Positions 34,064-42,778 are shown, counted from the first letter of the stretch. The stretch is DNA of 44,563 bases from Actinomycetales bacterium (GCA_018970205.1 JAGWWW010000011.1:1-44563); one strand, 5' to 3'. Translations and numbers: made by a program. Notes: generated by a model from the sequence alone, not told the origin.

Positions 34064-35506
34064 TCAGACCAGGAAGTTGGTGAACTGCCAGGGGTCCTGC
34101 GTGTCGAAGACGCGGCCGTCCCAGCTCGCGAACAACTCATTGCGGGTCTGCAGCGGGTCCCAGTCCGCCGGCCCGGACCACATCTGACCCAGGTATGGGG
34201 TCATGAGGTCCAGCAACGGCCGGTAGGGAAGCTCGTCGGGGACGAGCAGGCCCTGCTCAGGGTTGTCGATCATCCAGGCGATGGCGGCGTAGACCGAGGC
34301 GGCCACTTGCACGGTCGTGGCGCTCTGGCCGGGGACGAGTTCGCGTGCTGTGTTGATGTCCAGCAGCGAGCCGGTCCACCACGACTTGTAGGGGTGGCCC
34401 ATGAGCAGGACGCCGAGGCGGTCCTCCCCGCTGATGATCTCCTCGTTCATGATGCGCTGGTTGGCCTGCAGGTCCCATTGACGCATCTGCAACTCGTGCA
34501 TCGAGGCAATCGCCGCGTCACTCGGGCAGTACGCGTAGTGCACCGTCGGGCGGTACACGGCCTTGCCGTCGTCCCAGACGGTCAGATGGTCCGACATCGT
34601 GAATGCCTCACCGTGGCGCACGACCATGCCCATCGTCTCGCACGACGGCACCCACGAGCGCACCCATGTCAGCGCCCCCGGACGGGCCAGCGCGATCTGG
34701 TTGCACGGCCCCTCGCCGGCGTGCACATAGGCATTCGCGGGCAGGGTCTTCTCGTGCGTGCCCCATCCCATCTCCGCGGGCGCGATGCCCTCCTCGTAGA
34801 AGCCGTCCACACTCCAGGTGTTGACGAACTCGTCGACCTGCTTGGGCTTGTCCGAGACCTGGGTGTCGCGCTCGGCGATGTGGATGACTTTCACCGTCAG
34901 CGCCTGGGCGAGGCGGGCGAAGTCCTCGGCGGCCAGCGCCGACTCCACCGCGGCGGCATCGGCTGCGATGCCATCGGAAAGTGCGCGGGTGCCGATTTCG
35001 ACGAGCGCCTGCTTCGCGAGGTGGCTGACCATGCCGGGGTTCGCGCCGTGCTCCACAACGGCCGTCGCGCCCTTGGTGGGCCAGCCGTCCTTCATGGCTC
35101 GCATCCGCATGTGCCGGTGATAGAGCGTGCGCTCCAGCGGCGGCCGGGACGCGCCGGCGATGTACGGGTCCCACTCCTCGACCGAGGTGTTGAGGTACAT
35201 CACCCCGTGGTCGTGGGCCCAGCCGATGATCGCGTTCGCGTCGATGTTCCACGCGAGGTCCAGGAGGATGTCACCGGCGCTCAGGTGAGCCGAGAGCAGC
35301 GAGTCGAGGTTGTCCTTGGTGACCTCGTCGAAGACGTAGGTCGCACCTGCGTCGAGGATGTCCTTGACCCGGCCGCGGTTGTCGCGCGGGTCAATGATGG
35401 TGATGCGGTCGGCCGGCATGAGATGGCGGACCAGCAGCGGAAGAGTGCACTGTGAGACCGAGCCGCATCCGAGTGCGACGAGCTTGCCGGTGAACGAGCG
35501 TGCCAT
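34064..35506 (-). CDS. hss: Homospermidine synthase
   Basis: The 480-residue NAD-dependent enzyme makes homospermidine from putrescine units (or putrescine and spermidine). It has the saccharopine-dehydrogenase-like Rossmann start KLVALGCGSVSQCTLPLLVRH, the second strand ITIIDPRDNRGR, and then GDILLDLAWNIDANAIIGWAHDHGVMYLNTSVEEWDPY (a hallmark of bacterial Hss), ATAVVEHGANPGMVSHLAKQAL and the C-terminal RTTVHYAYCPSD-like region (RPTVHYAYCPSD). ATG 35504-35506 is chosen because GGGGAGGT lies 7 bases upstream; a longer in-frame extension to 35713 crosses the divergent promoter. It is divergent from a P1B ATPase gene. Confidence 0.92.
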   Translation of the reverse strand: MARSFTGKLVALGCGSVSQCTLPLLVRHLMPADRITIIDPRDNRGRVKDILDAGATYVFDEVTKDNLDSLLSAHLSAGDILLDLAWNIDANAIIGWAHDHGVMYLNTSVEEWDPYIAGASRPPLERTLYHRHMRMRAMKDGWPTKGATAVVEHGANPGMVSHLAKQALVEIGTRALSDGIAADAAAVESALAAEDFARLAQALTVKVIHIAERDTQVSDKPKQVDEFVNTWSVDGFYEEGIAPAEMGWGTHEKTLPANAYVHAGEGPCNQIALARPGALTWVRSWVPSCETMGMVVRHGEAFTMSDHLTVWDDGKAVYRPTVHYAYCPSDAAIASMHELQMRQWDLQANQRIMNEEIISGEDRLGVLLMGHPYKSWWTGSLLDINTARELVPGQSATTVQVAASVYAAIAWMIDNPEQGLLVPDELPYRPLLDLMTPYLGQMWSGPADWDPLQTRNELFASWDGRVFDTQDPWQFTNFLV

Positions 35507-35681
35507 GACATACCTCCCCAAGCAGGACCAAGGTGAACAGAAGGGGTTACCGCGCGTCAGCCGCGCGGGCGCCGGCAGACAGCCGGTCAGCCGCGTCAGC
35601 GTAGGGCACGCGCTCACGGCGGCGGACCACGGTCGGCAAAGCGGCGGCGCGCGCCGGGCCCCTCTGCGCAGACTTCGAACC

Positions 35682-37565
35682 GTGGGCAACGGCAGACGGC
35701 GCATCACCGGCATCGGGCTGACCGCCGTGGCCTGCCTGCTGCTCTTGCTTGTCGGCGGCGCGGTGAGTTGGGTCTGGAAGGCCGGTGCGGACTACCTGTG
35801 GCTCACGGCAGCAGCCATCGGGCTGCTGCTGAGCCTGACGAACCTGCTGCGCGGGCTTCGGCAGCGGCGAGTCGGGGTGGACGCGATCGCTGTCATCGCG
35901 CTCGTCGGCGCAGTCGCCATCCACGAATACTTCGCGGCCGCAGTCATCTCGGTGATGCTGGCCACCGGAGCGATGCTGGAGGCCCGGGCGGCCAACCGCG
36001 CAGTGCGCGACCTCTCCCTGCTGGCCTCGCGGGCACCGGCGTTCGCCCGGCTGCTGCGCGGAGCCGAGGTGGAACGGGTCCCGGTGCAGGACGTCTCACC
36101 CGGCGACCACCTGGTGCTAGCCGCCGGGGATGTGGTGCCTGTCGACGGCACGCTCTCCAGCAGCGGCCTCTTCGACGAGTCTGCGCTCACGGGCGAGGCG
36201 ATACCAGTCAGGCGAGCGGCCGGAGAGCCTTTGGCCAGCGGTGTCGTGTGCCTCGACGCGGGCGTCACGATGTCGGCCACCGGGACGGCCGAGTCGTCCA
36301 CCTACGCCACCATCGTGGCGCTGACCCGGCAAGCGCAGGCGGTCAGCGCGCCGTTCGTGCGGCTAGCCGACAGGTGGGCGTTCGCCTTCATCCCCGTGAC
36401 CTTGGCTGTGGCCGCCGGGGCGTGGTGGCTCGCCGGCGCGCAGCGCGCGGTCGCGGTGCTGGTCGTCGCGACCCCGTGCCCATTGATCCTGGCTGCACCG
36501 ATTGCCTTGCTGTCCGGCATCGCGCGGTGCGCCCGCCAGGGCGCGATTGTCCGCAACGGCCAGGCGCTGGAGCAATTGGCGGCCGCACGCGTGTTGCTGA
36601 TTGACAAGACCGGCACCTTGACCGAGGGCCGGCCGCGAGTGACATCGGTCAAGACCGCCCACGGCAGCACCGCCGACGTCCTGGCAACAGCGGCCGCACT
36701 GGAGCGGTATTCCACACATGTGCTCGCGCCCACGGTGGTCCGCGAGGCGCGCAGCCAAGGTGTGCCCATCCCAGCTGCATCCGACGTCGAGGAGCTACAG
36801 GGCAGCGGCGTTGCGGGGGTTGTATCGGGTGCGCGGGTGCGAGTGGGGTCATACGACTGGGTCGTCCCCGCCGGCTCCGACGGCACTGTGGCAGCGTGGC
36901 GAGAGGGTGCGCGTGCCGAGTCGGCGTCACTGGTCACTGTGAGCCGAGCGGGCGAGCCCATCGGAGCGATCTTCCTCAAGGACCCGCTGCGCCGCGGCTT
37001 GGCAGACACCGTGGCGCGGCTTCGGCACGCCGGGCTCACTCGCATGGTCCTGCTGACCGGGGACCACCCGGCGGCTGCGCACCATGTCGCGCGGATCGCG
37101 GGCGTGGACGACGTCCGGTGCGAGGTGACTCCGGCGCAGAAGCTGGTCATCGTGCGGGAAGAAAAGGCGTTCGGGCCGACTGTGATGGTGGGCGACGGAA
37201 TCAATGACGCGCCGGCGCTTGCGGGCGCCGACGTCGGCGTGGCGATGGCCGCGCGCGGCGCCTCGGCTGCCTCCCAGGCGGCGGACGTGGTGCTGGTGCA
37301 TGACCGGCTAGGGGCCCTGGCCGATGCCATCGAGACGTCTCGGGCGAGCCTTCGGATTGCCCGGCAAAGCGTGGCCATCGGGATGGGGCTGTCCGCGGCT
37401 GCGATGGCCGTGGCTGCCGCAGGCAGTCTGACCCCGGCCACCGGGGCGGTGGTGCAGGAGGGCATCGACTTGCTGTCGCTGCTGTGGGCGCTTCGCGCTG
37501 CCGACCGGCACCCGGTCAGTCTCACGGGAACGACTGACAGGCATACGGCACCCGCCGGACACTGA
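35682..37565 (+). CDS. P1B-type metal-transporting ATPase with TPC motif, no N-terminal metal-binding domain
   Basis: The 627-residue pump has about eight helices, with the actuator TGE motif (170-172), the metal-site motif Thr264-Pro-Cys266-Pro in helix 6, the phosphorylation site DKTGTLTEG (Asp308) and the hinge MVGDGINDAPALAGADVGVAM. There is no CXXC or His-rich N-terminal domain. In P1B nomenclature TPC marks the P1B-5 group (Ni/Fe-linked in known cases), not the CPC Cu/Zn groups. The conserved His-Pro of the nucleotide domain reads His346-Val347 here. GTG 35682 is favoured; a weak CAGACT box lies 7 bases upstream. The metal is not predictable from sequence. The aldolase gene follows with 4 bases between. 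Confidence 0.88.
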   Translation: MGNGRRRITGIGLTAVACLLLLLVGGAVSWVWKAGADYLWLTAAAIGLLLSLTNLLRGLRQRRVGVDAIAVIALVGAVAIHEYFAAAVISVMLATGAMLEARAANRAVRDLSLLASRAPAFARLLRGAEVERVPVQDVSPGDHLVLAAGDVVPVDGTLSSSGLFDESALTGEAIPVRRAAGEPLASGVVCLDAGVTMSATGTAESSTYATIVALTRQAQAVSAPFVRLADRWAFAFIPVTLAVAAGAWWLAGAQRAVAVLVVATPCPLILAAPIALLSGIARCARQGAIVRNGQALEQLAAARVLLIDKTGTLTEGRPRVTSVKTAHGSTADVLATAAALERYSTHVLAPTVVREARSQGVPIPAASDVEELQGSGVAGVVSGARVRVGSYDWVVPAGSDGTVAAWREGARAESASLVTVSRAGEPIGAIFLKDPLRRGLADTVARLRHAGLTRMVLLTGDHPAAAHHVARIAGVDDVRCEVTPAQKLVIVREEKAFGPTVMVGDGINDAPALAGADVGVAMAARGASAASQAADVVLVHDRLGALADAIETSRASLRIARQSVAIGMGLSAAAMAVAAAGSLTPATGAVVQEGIDLLSLLWALRAADRHPVSLTGTTDRHTAPAGH

Positions 37566-37569
37566 CCAT

Positions 37570-38523
37570 ATGGCAAATGAGCGCGTCCACGAGATCCTTG
37601 GTTGGTACGACCACGAGAGCGTCGGAGTGCGCCGAAATCTCGCGCGCATGCTGATGCACGGCCGACTCGGCGGAACCGGCAAGTTAGTCGTGCTGCCAGT
37701 GGACCAAGGTTTCGAGCACGGTCCCACGCGCTCGTTCAGTACGCAGCCCTCAGGCTTCGACCCGCGTTACCACGCGCGGCTCGCGATCGAGGCCGGTTGC
37801 TCGGCGTACGCAGCGCCCCCGGGATTCATCTCCGCAGCCTCGGTGGACCTCGCCAGCGGGCTGCCGCTGATCCTCAAGGTGAACTCCGCCGATGTGCTGT
37901 ATCAAGACGCGGACCCCTGCCCGGCGATGACCGCGAATGTCGAGGATGCGCTGCGCCTGGGCTGTTCCGCAGTCGGCTTCACTATCTACCCGGGCTCCGC
38001 CTCGCGGTTGACGATGTTCGAGCAGTTACGCAGTCTGGCCGCCGACGCCCGCTCCGCGGGCCTGGCTGTGGTGGTCTGGGCCTACCCACGGGGCTCGGGG
38101 CTCAGCGAGGCCGGCCAAACCGCTGTGGACGTCGTCGCGTACGCGGCGCATATCGCCGCGCAACTCGGGGCGCACATCATCAAGGTCAAGCCGCCGACCT
38201 CTCACATCGAGTTCGACTCCAACCGCGCGGCACTGCAGAAGGCCGATGTGGACACGACCACCCTCGCGGCGCGGGTCGCACATGTGGTCCGTTCCGCTTT
38301 CGACGGCCGCCGCATCGTCATCTTCTCCGGCGGCCCCGCGCGGGAGCGCGCGGACGTGCTGGAAGAGAACCGGCAGACCGCGGCCGGAGGCGGCTTCGGC
38401 GCGATCGTCGGGCGCAATTCCTTCCAGCGGCCGTGGCAGGACGCGGTGCGACTGCTGCACGACATCATGGATGTCCACGCGGCGGCGGCCGCTGCGACCC
38501 TGGACCTGCGGGTGCCCGTGTAG
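37570..38523 (+). CDS. fbaB: Class I fructose-bisphosphate aldolase (DhnA/FbaB family)
   Basis: The 317-residue archaeal-type class I aldolase cleaves fructose 1,6-bisphosphate through a Schiff base. Features include VLPVDQGFEHGPTRSF (substrate region), LILKVNSADVL, VGFTIYPGS, VVVWAYPRGSG and the Schiff-base lysine segment AHIIKVKPPT (Lys205 or Lys207). The C-terminal phosphate loop is IVIFSGGPARERADVLEENRQTAAGGGFGAIVGRN, split by the glycine turn. No metal ligands are needed. ATG 37570 starts 4 bases after the ATPase stop; the two may share a transcript. A second, class II aldolase is presumably elsewhere (inference). Confidence 0.95.
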   Translation: MANERVHEILGWYDHESVGVRRNLARMLMHGRLGGTGKLVVLPVDQGFEHGPTRSFSTQPSGFDPRYHARLAIEAGCSAYAAPPGFISAASVDLASGLPLILKVNSADVLYQDADPCPAMTANVEDALRLGCSAVGFTIYPGSASRLTMFEQLRSLAADARSAGLAVVVWAYPRGSGLSEAGQTAVDVVAYAAHIAAQLGAHIIKVKPPTSHIEFDSNRAALQKADVDTTTLAARVAHVVRSAFDGRRIVIFSGGPARERADVLEENRQTAAGGGFGAIVGRNSFQRPWQDAVRLLHDIMDVHAAAAAATLDLRVPV

Positions 38524-38547
38524 TTCAGGCTCTGACACGATTGCCGG

Positions 38548-39324
38548 GTGCCCGACCTCCTGCTGACCCTGCCCGCGGGCCTGGCTCTCGGCGCGGTGCT
38601 CGGGCTGCTCGGCGGGGGCGGCGGGCTCATCGCCGTACCGCTGTTCGGAGCGCTCTTCGGGTGGACCATCGATGACGCCGGGACCGCGTCGATGGCGTGT
38701 GTCCTGACGGGCAGCGCCGTGGCCCTCGCCGGCCACCGGGGGACGAATCGGCTCCGAGTTCGCGTCGGGATCACCTACGGGGTGCTCGGCACCGCCGGTG
38801 CGATCGCCGGGTCGCTGGCGGCGTTCACGGTCCCCGATCTCGTTCAGCACATCGGCCTGAGCGCGTTGCTCGTGACGTCCGGTGCGCTGATGCTTCGCAA
38901 GGCTCGGCGCCTGCGCAACCCCGGAACTGCTGCGGCCCCGGGCGCAGGTCTGGATTCGGGTATCCGCCCCGCGGTCGCCCTCGTGGCAACCGGCATCGGC
39001 GCCGTGGTCGGTCTCTTTGGCATCAGCGGCGGGTTCCTGACAGTGCCGGCGCTGGTCACGGTGGCCGGTCTTGCCGTCCCGGAGGCGACAGCGACCGCGC
39101 TACTCGTTGTGATGATCAACTCCACCACGGCCCTGGCGGCGCGCTCCTCTCACATCACGCACCTGCCCACGTTGGCCGCATTGGCAGCCGCGACCGGCGC
39201 TGGCGCGCTGCTAGGCGCGCGATTCTCGCGACGTGTGAGCGCCTTCGGGCTCGCCACCGGATTCGGCGGCCTCATGCTCGCCATCGCGGTGTGGGAGCTG
39301 CACATGGCCGTCTCCGCAACCTGA
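38548..39324 (+). CDS. TauE/SafE-family membrane permease (sulfite exporter type)
   Basis: The 258-residue protein has about eight helices in two repeated halves, each opening with a glycine-rich segment: GLLGGGGGLIAVPLFGALFG (first) and GLFGISGGFLTVPALVTVAG (second), the TauE/SafE hallmark. Family members export sulfite, sulfoacetate or other organosulfonates; which one applies is unknown. GTG 38548 is the start. The gene follows the aldolase by 24 bases on the same strand, so it may belong to the ATPase-aldolase transcript. Confidence 0.9.
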   Translation: MPDLLLTLPAGLALGAVLGLLGGGGGLIAVPLFGALFGWTIDDAGTASMACVLTGSAVALAGHRGTNRLRVRVGITYGVLGTAGAIAGSLAAFTVPDLVQHIGLSALLVTSGALMLRKARRLRNPGTAAAPGAGLDSGIRPAVALVATGIGAVVGLFGISGGFLTVPALVTVAGLAVPEATATALLVVMINSTTALAARSSHITHLPTLAALAAATGAGALLGARFSRRVSAFGLATGFGGLMLAIAVWELHMAVSAT

Positions 39325-39482
39325 CTCGTGGTCGTCGTTGACTAGTCGCGTTCCCCCAGTGGGGCGGATGCAGGTCATGCGCCCACCCGCAGTGACGGCA
39401 ACGGCCGACAATCGAACGGGTACGCCCGTATTTGGCCAACACGCAGGGCTGACACCGGCGCAATCATGCGAGGAGTAGCGAC

Positions 39483-40370
39483 ATGGCAATTTCGATCAGC
39501 CGATTCATCGTGGGCTGGGATTCCTCGCCCGCAGCCACCGCGGCACTGGACTGGGCGCTCGACGCGGCGCGTTCGACCGGCGCCGTGGTGCAACTTGTCC
39601 ATGCGGTGCTCGCGGTACCGCCGGTCCCGTACGGCGAGATGCCGCTGGACCAAGGCGTCTACGACGACATCGCGAACGCCATCCTCGCGCTCGGGGCTCA
39701 GCGGGCTCACGAGCGCGCGCCGGAAGTCCCCATCACCAGCGAGCGGATGTACCGCGGCGTGTCAGGAGCCCTGCTGGAGTGCGCCCGAGCTGGTGATGTG
39801 ATCGTCATCGGCTCCCGCAGCCACGGAGGGTTCGCGGGGCTCCTAGTGGGGTCGACCGCCGTACAGGTGGCAACCCACTCCGATGTTCCCGTCGTGGTCT
39901 TGCATGCACCCGGCACCCGGGAGGGCAGTTATGACCCTGCCGGCCCGATCCTGGTTGGCATAGACGGGACCGAGGCCAGCGCCGACGCGCTGGAGTTCGC
40001 GATGGTCCTGGCGGATCAGACCCTTCGGGCGGTGCAGGCGGTACACGCATGGACGTTGCCGCCTGTGGAATTGGTGCCGCCGAACCTGCTGACCTCCGAG
40101 CAAGTGACCGCGATCGCGGCCGACCAGGAGCGCGTGGCAGCAGAGGCCGTGGCGGGGGTCAGGTCGGAGTTCCCGGACGTCAGTCTGAGTGTGAACTCGG
40201 TGCAGGGAGTAGCGGCTGACGTGCTGCTGAAACTATCGAAAGACGCGAGCATGATCGTCGTGGGCTCCCGCGGTCGTGGGGAGTTCCGCGGCACGATTCT
40301 CGGCAGCAGCAGCAACACGGTGCTGCATCGCGCCGCCTGCCCAGTGGCTGTGGTGAGGCACCACGACTGA
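39483..40370 (+). CDS. Universal stress protein with two Usp domains
   Basis: The 295-residue protein is a tandem of two UspA domains. Domain 1 (about 1-145) runs from FIVGWDSSPAATAALDWALDAA to VIGSRSHGGFAGLLVGSTAVQVATHSDVPVVVL. Domain 2 (about 155-295) runs from ILVGIDGTEASADALEFAMVLAD to VVGSRGRGEFRGTILGSSSNTVLHRAACPVAVV. Each has the ATP-binding G-2x-G-9x-G(S/T) motif. Tandem Usps are common in actinobacteria and respond to hypoxia or stasis. ATG 39483 has GAGGAG 7 bases upstream. No obvious DosR box was found upstream. Confidence 0.93.
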   Translation: MAISISRFIVGWDSSPAATAALDWALDAARSTGAVVQLVHAVLAVPPVPYGEMPLDQGVYDDIANAILALGAQRAHERAPEVPITSERMYRGVSGALLECARAGDVIVIGSRSHGGFAGLLVGSTAVQVATHSDVPVVVLHAPGTREGSYDPAGPILVGIDGTEASADALEFAMVLADQTLRAVQAVHAWTLPPVELVPPNLLTSEQVTAIAADQERVAAEAVAGVRSEFPDVSLSVNSVQGVAADVLLKLSKDASMIVVGSRGRGEFRGTILGSSSNTVLHRAACPVAVVRHHD

Positions 40371-40765
40371 GCGGCTGCGGCCACGGCAGCAGTAGGGGCC
40401 GCCTGCCCGACCGCCCAACGCAGGCCCGCGAGGAGCCGTGTCTTGCACGGACCCGAGCGGCTCATCTAGCCCGGACTTGACGCACGGCCATCATGCGATG
40501 GGCAAAGCCCAGCCCCACGAGCGCACAGCGGCGTATGTCCTTCCGCGCCGCGGATTAACAGCCCGCGTCAGGAGCAACATGGCAAGTGCGCCTATGTGAG
40601 TCCACGTCTTGTGCGCCCCTGCGGCACACCGACCCACCCCACCCGGAAAGGCATCCGCGAACTGCCAAGGGCGCTGCGAGAGCGCGTGGCTGCGAGTTGT
40701 CTCCCGCGCCGCCATGGGTAGCGGAGAGGCAATTTCGCGCACCCGTGGCCGTAGGCTGCCGCCCC
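40371..40765. other. Intergenic region without gene
   Basis: This 395-base gap separates the Usp gene from orn. It contains only short weak hairpins (for example CCGTG/CACGG near 40434) and the orn promoter at its end. I see no gene. Confidence 0.55.
40752..40757 (+). promoter_or_regulatory. -10 element of orn, probable leaderless start
   Basis: TAGGCT lies 8 bases before the GTG at 40766, with no Shine-Dalgarno. Confidence 0.45.
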
Positions 40766-41350
40766 GTGACGCATGGGACGAATGGTGTTGAGGCGCGGTA
40801 CGACCGAATCGTGTGGATCGACTGCGAGATGACGGGGCTGGACTTCCATAAGGACGTGTTGGTGGAGATTGCCTGCGTGGTCACAGACGCGGAACTCGTG
40901 GAACTCGACGAGGGCTTCTCCGTCGTCATCCAGACCACCGAGGAGATGCTCGCCGGGATGGACCCGCGCGTAGTCGAGCTGCACACGGCGTCCGGCCTGC
41001 TTCCCCTCATCCCCGACGGCGTGAGTGTGGAGGTCGCGGCCGCCCAGACGTTGGCGTACATCACCAAGCACGTCCCCGAGCCCACCAGGGCCCCGCTCGC
41101 CGGCTCCACCGTCTACGTCGACCGGGCGTTTCTTGCGCGCCAGATGCCTGAGGTGGACTCCCACCTGCACTATCGCGTGATCGACGTCTCGAGCATCAAG
41201 GAACTCGTCCGCCGCTGGTACCCGAAGGTCTACTTCACCGCGCCAGCGAAGACGGGCAACCATCGCGCACTAGGCGATATTCGTGACTCCATAGCGGAGT
41301 TGCGCTACTACCGGCAAACCGTTTTCAAGGACGGCCCACTCGCCCGCTAG
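40766..41350 (+). CDS. orn: Oligoribonuclease
   Basis: The 194-residue DEDDh 3'-5' exonuclease degrades 2-5-nt RNA and pGpG. Motifs: IVWIDCEMTGLD (Asp19, Glu21), VYVDRAFLARQMPEVDSHLHYRVIDVSSIKEL (split at the HYR turn), and GNHRALGDIRDSI with the catalytic His and last Asp. GTG 40766 is chosen because TAGGCT lies 8 bases upstream and because the sequence before it does not look coding. tRNA-His follows 19 bases after the stop, an order I recall from Streptomyces. Confidence 0.95.
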   Translation: MTHGTNGVEARYDRIVWIDCEMTGLDFHKDVLVEIACVVTDAELVELDEGFSVVIQTTEEMLAGMDPRVVELHTASGLLPLIPDGVSVEVAAAQTLAYITKHVPEPTRAPLAGSTVYVDRAFLARQMPEVDSHLHYRVIDVSSIKELVRRWYPKVYFTAPAKTGNHRALGDIRDSIAELRYYRQTVFKDGPLAR

Positions 41351-41369
41351 CATGAGCCTCGCGAGCATG

Positions 41370-41442
41370 GTGGGCGTAGCTCAGCTGGCAGAGCACCGGG
41401 TTGTGGTCCCGGGTGTCGCGGGTTCGAGCCCCGTCGCTCACC
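41370..41442 (+). tRNA. tRNA-His, anticodon GTG
   Basis: The 73-base cloverleaf has acceptor stem GTGGGCG/CGCTCAC (one G-T pair), D arm GCTC..GAGC, anticodon stem CCGGG/CCCGG with loop TTGTGGT (anticodon GTG), and T arm GCGGG-TTCGAGC-CCCGT. A G precedes position 1 (41369) as tRNA-His requires, and CCA is encoded at 41443-41445. Confidence 0.95.
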
Positions 41443-41445
41443 CCA

Positions 41446-41815
41446 TGTGATGGGGGCTGGATCTTCCAGCCCCCATCAGCATGTCCGGGGTGATTTCGCC
41501 CAGCGCTTCCACATCGCCATCCGAACGGCAGACGAAGACACATCCAACGCCTCCGCGCCCGCGCCAGCGTCCGAGCACCAGGAACCACACTCGACCGGCA
41601 ACGGCCCGCCGGTGCCAGCTTTCACGGCTACTCATGCAACTACCGTTGCGGCCCACGCTGACCTGTGATGTGCCGTTGCCCTTGCCGATGGCCACCTTGT
41701 GCAGTCATCAGCACCCGGGGCCACACTCAACTACCGTTGCGGCCCACGCTGACCTGTGATGTGCCATTGCCCTTACCGATGGCCACCTTGTGCAGTCATC
41801 AGCAGCCGGGGTCGC
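41446..41815. other. Intergenic region with tRNA terminator and duplicated hsp20 ends
   Basis: This 370-base gap holds the 13-bp tRNA-His terminator and two extra copies of the hsp20 3' end. No independent gene is seen. Confidence 0.7.
41448..41478 (+). terminator. Terminator after tRNA-His
   Basis: TGATGGGGGCTGG and CCAGCCCCCATCA form a perfect 13-bp stem with a 5-base loop, directly after the tRNA. Confidence 0.75.
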
Positions 41816-41883
41816 TCAACTACCGTTGCGGCCCACGCTGACCTGTGATGTGCCGTTGCCCTTACCGATGGCCACCTTGTGCG
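41637..41883. repeat. Three tandem copies of the hsp20 3' end
   Basis: Starts at 41637, 41728 and 41817 (periods 91 and 89) share about 67 bases, beginning CAACTACCGTTGCGGCCCAC on the plus strand. The innermost copy is the true end of hsp20. The outer copies carry the same C-terminal codons, and the outermost has lost the stop. Confidence 0.9.
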
Positions 41884-42304
41884 CCTTGCCCCGCTTGATG
41901 ACGTCGCGCACCCGCACAGACAAGATCCCCTTGTCATACGTGGCCGTGATGTCGCCGGGCTGAACTCCCTCGGGCAGCGCGAACTGGCGCCAGAACGACC
42001 CCTGGTGTAGCTCCCGGACTAACGCGCGGTCCCCGTTGCCACCCTCGCTGATCTCGTGACGCCGGGACCCGCTGATGGTCAGCCGCCCGTCCTCTATGTT
42101 GATCTCAACGTCCTTGTCGACATCGACGCCGGGCAACTCCAACCGAATGACCACGTCTTTGCCGTCCACATACATGTCCACCGGCGGGACGTAGCCGAAC
42201 GCGAGCCGACCACTGGTTGCACTCCCCCATGTCCGACGCACCAACTCGTCAAAGTCCTCGTCCAGTTGCGCGAGGACCGTGAATGGATCCCATGCCTGCA
42301 GCAT
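41816..42304 (-). CDS. Hsp20 / alpha-crystallin-family small heat shock protein
   Basis: The 162-residue chaperone has an N-terminal arm (LQAWDPFTVLAQLDEDFDELVRRTW), the alpha-crystallin domain (about 38-135: DMYVDGKDVVIRLELPGVDVDKDVEINIEDGRLTISGSR, then FWRQFALPEGVQPGDITATYDKGILSVRV), and a tail with Gly/Ser/Asn (GKGNGTSQVSVGRNGS) where many Hsp20s carry an I-X-I motif that is absent here. It binds unfolded proteins without ATP. ATG 42304 has GGAGG 6 bases upstream; a longer in-frame extension is rejected. The downstream end has been duplicated twice in tandem. No HspR (HAIR) operator was recognised. Confidence 0.92.
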   Translation of the reverse strand: MLQAWDPFTVLAQLDEDFDELVRRTWGSATSGRLAFGYVPPVDMYVDGKDVVIRLELPGVDVDKDVEINIEDGRLTISGSRRHEISEGGNGDRALVRELHQGSFWRQFALPEGVQPGDITATYDKGILSVRVRDVIKRGKAHKVAIGKGNGTSQVSVGRNGS

Positions 42305-42705
42305 CGCTGCCTCCTCTCGTCGTAGGCCCGCGGTCACGAGCCTTGTAGGTGCTTCCCCTTCGCAGGCCGCGTCAAACGCGCAAGGTCCGCTATCAGCCCC
42401 AGGTACACACACGCTTATGCCGCGCAGCGCGATCCGCAGGGAACTGTCGCCGGCAACGGGCGGGAGTCGGCCCACGCCGGCATTGGCAGGCCCTGCACCG
42501 CACCTGACCCACACAACTGGCCCACACACCTGACCCACACAACTGGCCGACGCCACGCCCGGCTCAGCCCCGCAGGACCTCCATACAAGGCGGTGGATTG
42601 AGGGACCCTTCCAACGAGCCTGAGACCCGGCTTCCGAGTGCCTCCAGTGACTCAGCCCAGACCCAAGCGGCGAGGTACGCACCTGCTAGATTTCGGGCTG
42701 CTCAG
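42305..42705. other. Intergenic region between hsp20 and tRNA-Lys
   Basis: This 401-base divergent gap must contain the hsp20 promoter. It includes a 22-bp direct repeat (42501-42522 and 42527-42548) and no gene that I can support. Confidence 0.5.
42501..42548. repeat. Two 22-bp direct repeats, 26-bp period
   Basis: Two copies beginning CACCTGACCCACACAACTGG lie at 42501-42522 and 42527-42548, 4 bases apart. Confidence 0.85.

Positions 42706-42778
<73 letters not shown>

Noticed and set aside
35358-35681. Upstream extension of the P1B ATPase
   Set aside because: It would read through the homospermidine synthase start and divergent promoter, and encodes Arg-rich sequence with no metal-binding motif.
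41637-42548. Repeats near hsp20 as a CRISPR array
   Set aside because: The repeats are coding-derived (67 bases) or only two copies, spacers are short and similar, and no cas gene is present.
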